DNA from: Methanothrix sp.
Lineage (GTDB): Archaea; Halobacteriota; Methanosarcinia; Methanotrichales; Methanotrichaceae
Assembly (NCBI GenBank): GCA_026394555.1
Contig: JAPKXZ010000055.1
Coordinates: forward strand, 1 to 33,332
Length of the DNA stretch: 33,332 nucleotides
Direction of reading: 5' to 3'
A program made the translations under genes and the position numbers. Shown here piece by piece: positions 31,481 through 33,332 of this stretch (position 1 is the stretch's first letter; each line of letters begins with the position of its first letter). Below the pieces are notes generated by a model. The model ran no database searches and was not told the origin of the DNA. It was given only the letters and a program-made list of their open reading frames with translations.

Positions 31481-31744
31481 TTATCGAGCAGATATCTTGA
31501 ACTTCTGTCGGGCAAGCTGATTGCTCTCCTCTTCGATCTCTTTTTCCAGCTTATCCAGGTCTACCGACTTAGCTTTAATAATTGCATCCTCCAGAAGTGC
31601 CCGCAGGTTGATCTTCTTGAGGACAATCGTATCCTCTCCCAGGTCTTCCGCTACGAATTCATCTCCTTCTTTCAGCTTCATCTTTTGTCGGAGGCAACTT
31701 GGCAGTTGCACTCTGCCTCGTTGATCGATTTTTGCGAGCGGCAT
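31481..31744 (-). CDS. AbrB/MazE-type antitoxin, orphan
   Basis: Residues 1-45 form a SpoVT/AbrB swapped-hairpin DNA-binding domain (MPLAKIDQRGRVQLPSCLRQ, then EGDEFVAEDLGEDTIVLKK). The C-terminal tail is acidic and helical. This architecture is typical of VapB-type antitoxins. The usual PIN toxin is not found downstream; instead the IS110 relic starts at the stop codon, so the toxin may have been lost by that insertion. A GTG at 31753 could add three residues. Confidence 0.7.
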   Translation of the reverse strand: MPLAKIDQRGRVQLPSCLRQKMKLKEGDEFVAEDLGEDTIVLKKINLRALLEDAIIKAKSVDLDKLEKEIEEESNQLARQKFKISAR

Positions 31745-31870
31745 ATTTCTCACTACCCATTTTACCCATTATTTCCATAAATAACTATCTGCTCAAAAGT
31801 TCGCATAGTTGCAGAAAGCATCGTCCTCTTCCGTTTGGCCCAGGATCTCACGAAAACACATCAGGAGCCC

Positions 31871-31960
31871 GCAGGCGCTCGCCTTCCCGGCCCGGCAGCC
31901 CCCTAGGGACGGGCCCGGTGCCCGGCAGCGCCGCTCGCTCACGGGCACGGGGGAACACGC
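31871..31960 (+). repeat. GC-rich dispersed repeat module 3, copy C
   Basis: Runs GCAGGCGCTCGCCTTCCCGG, then CCCGGCAGCC, then GGGCCCGGTGCCCGGCAGCG, then CGCTCGCTCACGGGCACG and AACACGC. It matches copies B (inverted) and E block for block. The region 31754-32051 around it has no gene. Confidence 0.75.
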
Positions 31961-32051
31961 AAGGAATCGGGCATCAGCTAGAATCCAAACGAGAAATCAT
32001 CCTTGCCGATAAATATTAAAAGCTTGGGCATCCTATATTTGATTGAGAAAA

Positions 32052-32258
32052 ATGACAACCATCGCTAGGTTCGTTGAGCAATTGCCTCTTGACATTCAAA
32101 AAGAAGTTCGGAGCTATGCAGAATTCTTGCTGGAGAAAAGATCTAAAAAGATGCAAAAGGTGCCGGCTTTTGACTGGGAAGGTGCCCTGAAGGATATGGG
32201 TGAGCAGTATTCCTCTGTGGAACTCCAACATGAAATTGGAAAGATGCGAGGAGCCTAA
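32052..32258 (+). CDS. Antitoxin (DUF2281-like) of a VapBC-type pair
   Basis: A 68-residue protein. MTTIARFVEQLPLDIQKEVR and SYAEFLLEKRSKK are typical of DUF2281 antitoxins (LPxxxQxEVxxYxEFL), followed by an acidic tail PAFDWEGALKDMGEQYSS. It overlaps the PIN-domain toxin by one base (TAATG). TATA-like GATAAATATTAAAAG about 35 bases upstream indicates a short leader. The TTG at 32043 is not preferred. Confidence 0.78.
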   Translation: MTTIARFVEQLPLDIQKEVRSYAEFLLEKRSKKMQKVPAFDWEGALKDMGEQYSSVELQHEIGKMRGA

Positions 32259-32650
32259 TGTACCTCCTGGACACGAACATATTTTTGGAGATATTGCTGC
32301 AACGAGAGAAGAGCAAGGCCGCCAAGCATCTGTTTATTGCAAATCCCTCCACAGATCTTTTTGTAACGGATTTCTCACTTCATTCCATTGGTGTTTTCCT
32401 TTTCCAGAGGAATAGACATGAAACTTACGTCAGCTTCGTGAAGGACGTAATAATAAAGACCGGAATAACTGTGATCGGGTTAAATCCGGAAGAGGTTCTC
32501 GCTCTGGCAGAAGTCTCGAAAAAGTTCCGTTTGGATTTTGATGATGCCTACCAATATGCCGTCGCACAAAAGTATGGCCTGCAGATAATGAGCTTCGATG
32601 CAGATTTTGACCGCACTGAAAAAGGACGCAAGATACCAGAGTTAAAATAA
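32258..32650 (+). CDS. PIN-domain ribonuclease toxin (VapC-like)
   Basis: A 130-residue PIN protein with MYLLDTNIFLEILLQREKS (first catalytic Asp at position 5), FVTDFSLHSIG, FRLDFDDAYQYAVAQKYG and IMSFDADFDRTEKG, placing the acidic residues that bind metal. VapC toxins cleave tRNA or rRNA. It is coupled to the DUF2281-like antitoxin upstream. Length and active-site residues look intact. GC-rich repeats follow it. Confidence 0.88.
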   Translation: MYLLDTNIFLEILLQREKSKAAKHLFIANPSTDLFVTDFSLHSIGVFLFQRNRHETYVSFVKDVIIKTGITVIGLNPEEVLALAEVSKKFRLDFDDAYQYAVAQKYGLQIMSFDADFDRTEKGRKIPELK

Positions 32651-32700
32651 AAATCTAATCCTGGCGTCATTGTGGACATTTTTGGCCTTGGGTTGGCTAG

Positions 32701-32760
32701 CGGGCGCTCGCCATCCCGAATCGACAGTCCGATGGGTGGCGGCCAGGCGGGCCGGGAGCC
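32701..32760 (+). repeat. GC-rich dispersed repeat module 3, divergent copy D
   Basis: CGGGCGCTCGCCATCCCGAA, then GACAGTCCGATGGGTGGCGG, then CCAGGCGGGCC. It aligns with the left half of the repeat but diverges in the right half. The frames predicted through it are repeat artefacts. Confidence 0.6.
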
Positions 32761-32847
32761 CGGAGGCGGCGATCGTGCGAGGGGGCAGGAGGCCAGGTCG
32801 GGCCTGATCCCAGGAAGAGCCGGGCCGGGGCAAACAGCTTTTCGGGC

Positions 32848-32899
32848 GCTGGATTTTGGTTACGCCGGCATTTCGCTATTACTATTAGCTGATAATTAT
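32848..32899 (+). repeat. Dispersed repeat module 1, copy 2
   Basis: A 52-base near-copy of 14976-15024 (GCTGGATTTTGGTTACGCCG...TAGCTGATAATTAT). It starts the second mosaic block, which continues with modules 2 and 3. Confidence 0.7.
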
Positions 32900-33171
32900 A
32901 ACCTGACAACTAACGATCTCACCACAAAGGCACGAAGGCACAAAGGACGCGCAAAGATATTCGAGACTGTTCTCCTGCTTAGCGATCCTTGCGGGGCGGT
33001 GGGCAGCAGCGCCCGGTTGCCGCTCGATCGTGGCTGCATTGCCCGGCTTCCTGCTGTCGCTCGTGGCCGCCGCCAGTGGGCCGGGCCTGGGCTACGCTAT
33101 CGCTTGGGCTGGCTTGCCCGGCAGGCGATCGTGTCCAGTGGCAGGGGGCCGGGCGGGCCGAAATCACGGGT

Positions 33172-33202
33172 TCACGCGAAGGCGCGAAGCCGCGAAGTTC
33201 CG
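33172..33202 (+). repeat. Dispersed repeat module 2, copy 2
   Basis: TCACGCGAAGGCGCGAAGCC...GCGAAGTTCCG, 30 of 31 bases identical to 15265-15295. A related CACGAAGGCACAAAGG tract lies upstream at 32928-32950. Confidence 0.7.
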
Positions 33203-33234
33203 CTTATCGATTTCCGCCTTGACCGATGACGCAT

Positions 33235-33332
33235 GGGCGCTCGCCCTCCCGGCCTGGCAGTCCCGGAAGTGGCGGGCCCGGTAGCCCGGCAGCAGTCGCT
33301 CGCTCACGGGCGCTGGAGCACGCGGGCGGGCA
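33235..33332 (+). repeat. GC-rich dispersed repeat module 3, copy E (runs into the window end)
   Basis: GGGCGCTCGCCCTCCCGG, CCTGGCAGTCCC, GCGGGCCCGGTAGCCCGGCA, GTCGCTCGCTCACGGGCGCT, GGAGCACGCGGGCGGGCA. It is the fullest match to copy B. It may continue beyond the window. Region 32651-33332 has no supported gene. Confidence 0.7.

Noticed and set aside
32672-33284. GC-rich ORFs of 77-185 residues
   Set aside because: They run through the dispersed GC-rich repeats in several frames at once; compositional artefacts.
1-33332. CRISPR array
   Set aside because: No regularly spaced direct repeats with unique spacers were seen; the repeats present are dispersed and of variable spacing.

Overview
The window looks like a chromosome segment of a methanogenic euryarchaeon, most likely in or near the Methanosarcinales (Methanothrix/Methanosaeta-like). 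Reasons: archaeal-type TyrRS, a proteasome-activating nucleotidase (PAN), ribose-1,5-bisphosphate isomerase, an FrhB-type F420 module, many TATA-box promoters with leaderless or near-leaderless starts, TTG/GTG starts, and a tRNA gene without an encoded CCA. The genus is an inference from gene content; no marker here proves it.

Layout. 1-600: the 3' end of an IS256-type transposase and an AT-rich PD-(D/E)XK nuclease-like gene. 600-7540: a conserved housekeeping block with tyrS, a minus-strand operon glyA-folD-(DUF2121-like)-mobA with overlapping genes, a PUA protein, a NifS-type cysteine desulfurase and tRNA-Pro(GGG). 7540-10450: an AT-rich accessory island with unknown small genes, a 99-bp MITE-like element, a TnpB/IS605 right-end relic, a scrambled RelBE-like locus and a mini-element carrying only the DNA-binding domain of a transposase. 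10480-14930: a secreted protein, R15P isomerase, a membrane protein, ArsM-like methyltransferase and a secreted double-rhodanese protein.

14930-17200: a decayed region with a rhodanese relic, dispersed repeats, tiny overlapping ORFs, an internally deleted IS66 transposase and a second rhodanese-like gene. 17176-22350: a [4Fe-4S] QueG-like protein divergent from a three-gene redox operon: a NuoE-like protein, a NuoF/HydB-like protein, and a fusion of 2Fe-2S ferredoxin, two 4Fe-4S sites and an FrhB-like F420 domain. This operon is the strongest candidate for an under-described system: the electron-bifurcation-type E/F core carries an F420 module where a hydrogenase subunit would normally sit.

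22350-23300 is transposon debris. 23300-30660: PAN, an MscS channel, a MazEF-like pair, thiM-thiE, an asparagine-synthase-like ligase, an alpha/beta hydrolase and a secreted protein. 30890-33332: an IS110 pseudogene, an orphan AbrB antitoxin, a VapBC-type pair, and several copies of GC-rich dispersed repeats that continue to the window edge.

Two themes stand out. One is redox and sulfur chemistry: the F420/NAD(P) operon, the cysteine desulfurase, ArsM, and three rhodanese-like loci without the catalytic Cys. The other is a graveyard of mobile elements (IS256, IS605/TnpB, ISA0963/IS481-like, IS66, IS110), with toxin-antitoxin genes and a mosaic repeat family spread between the conserved operons.
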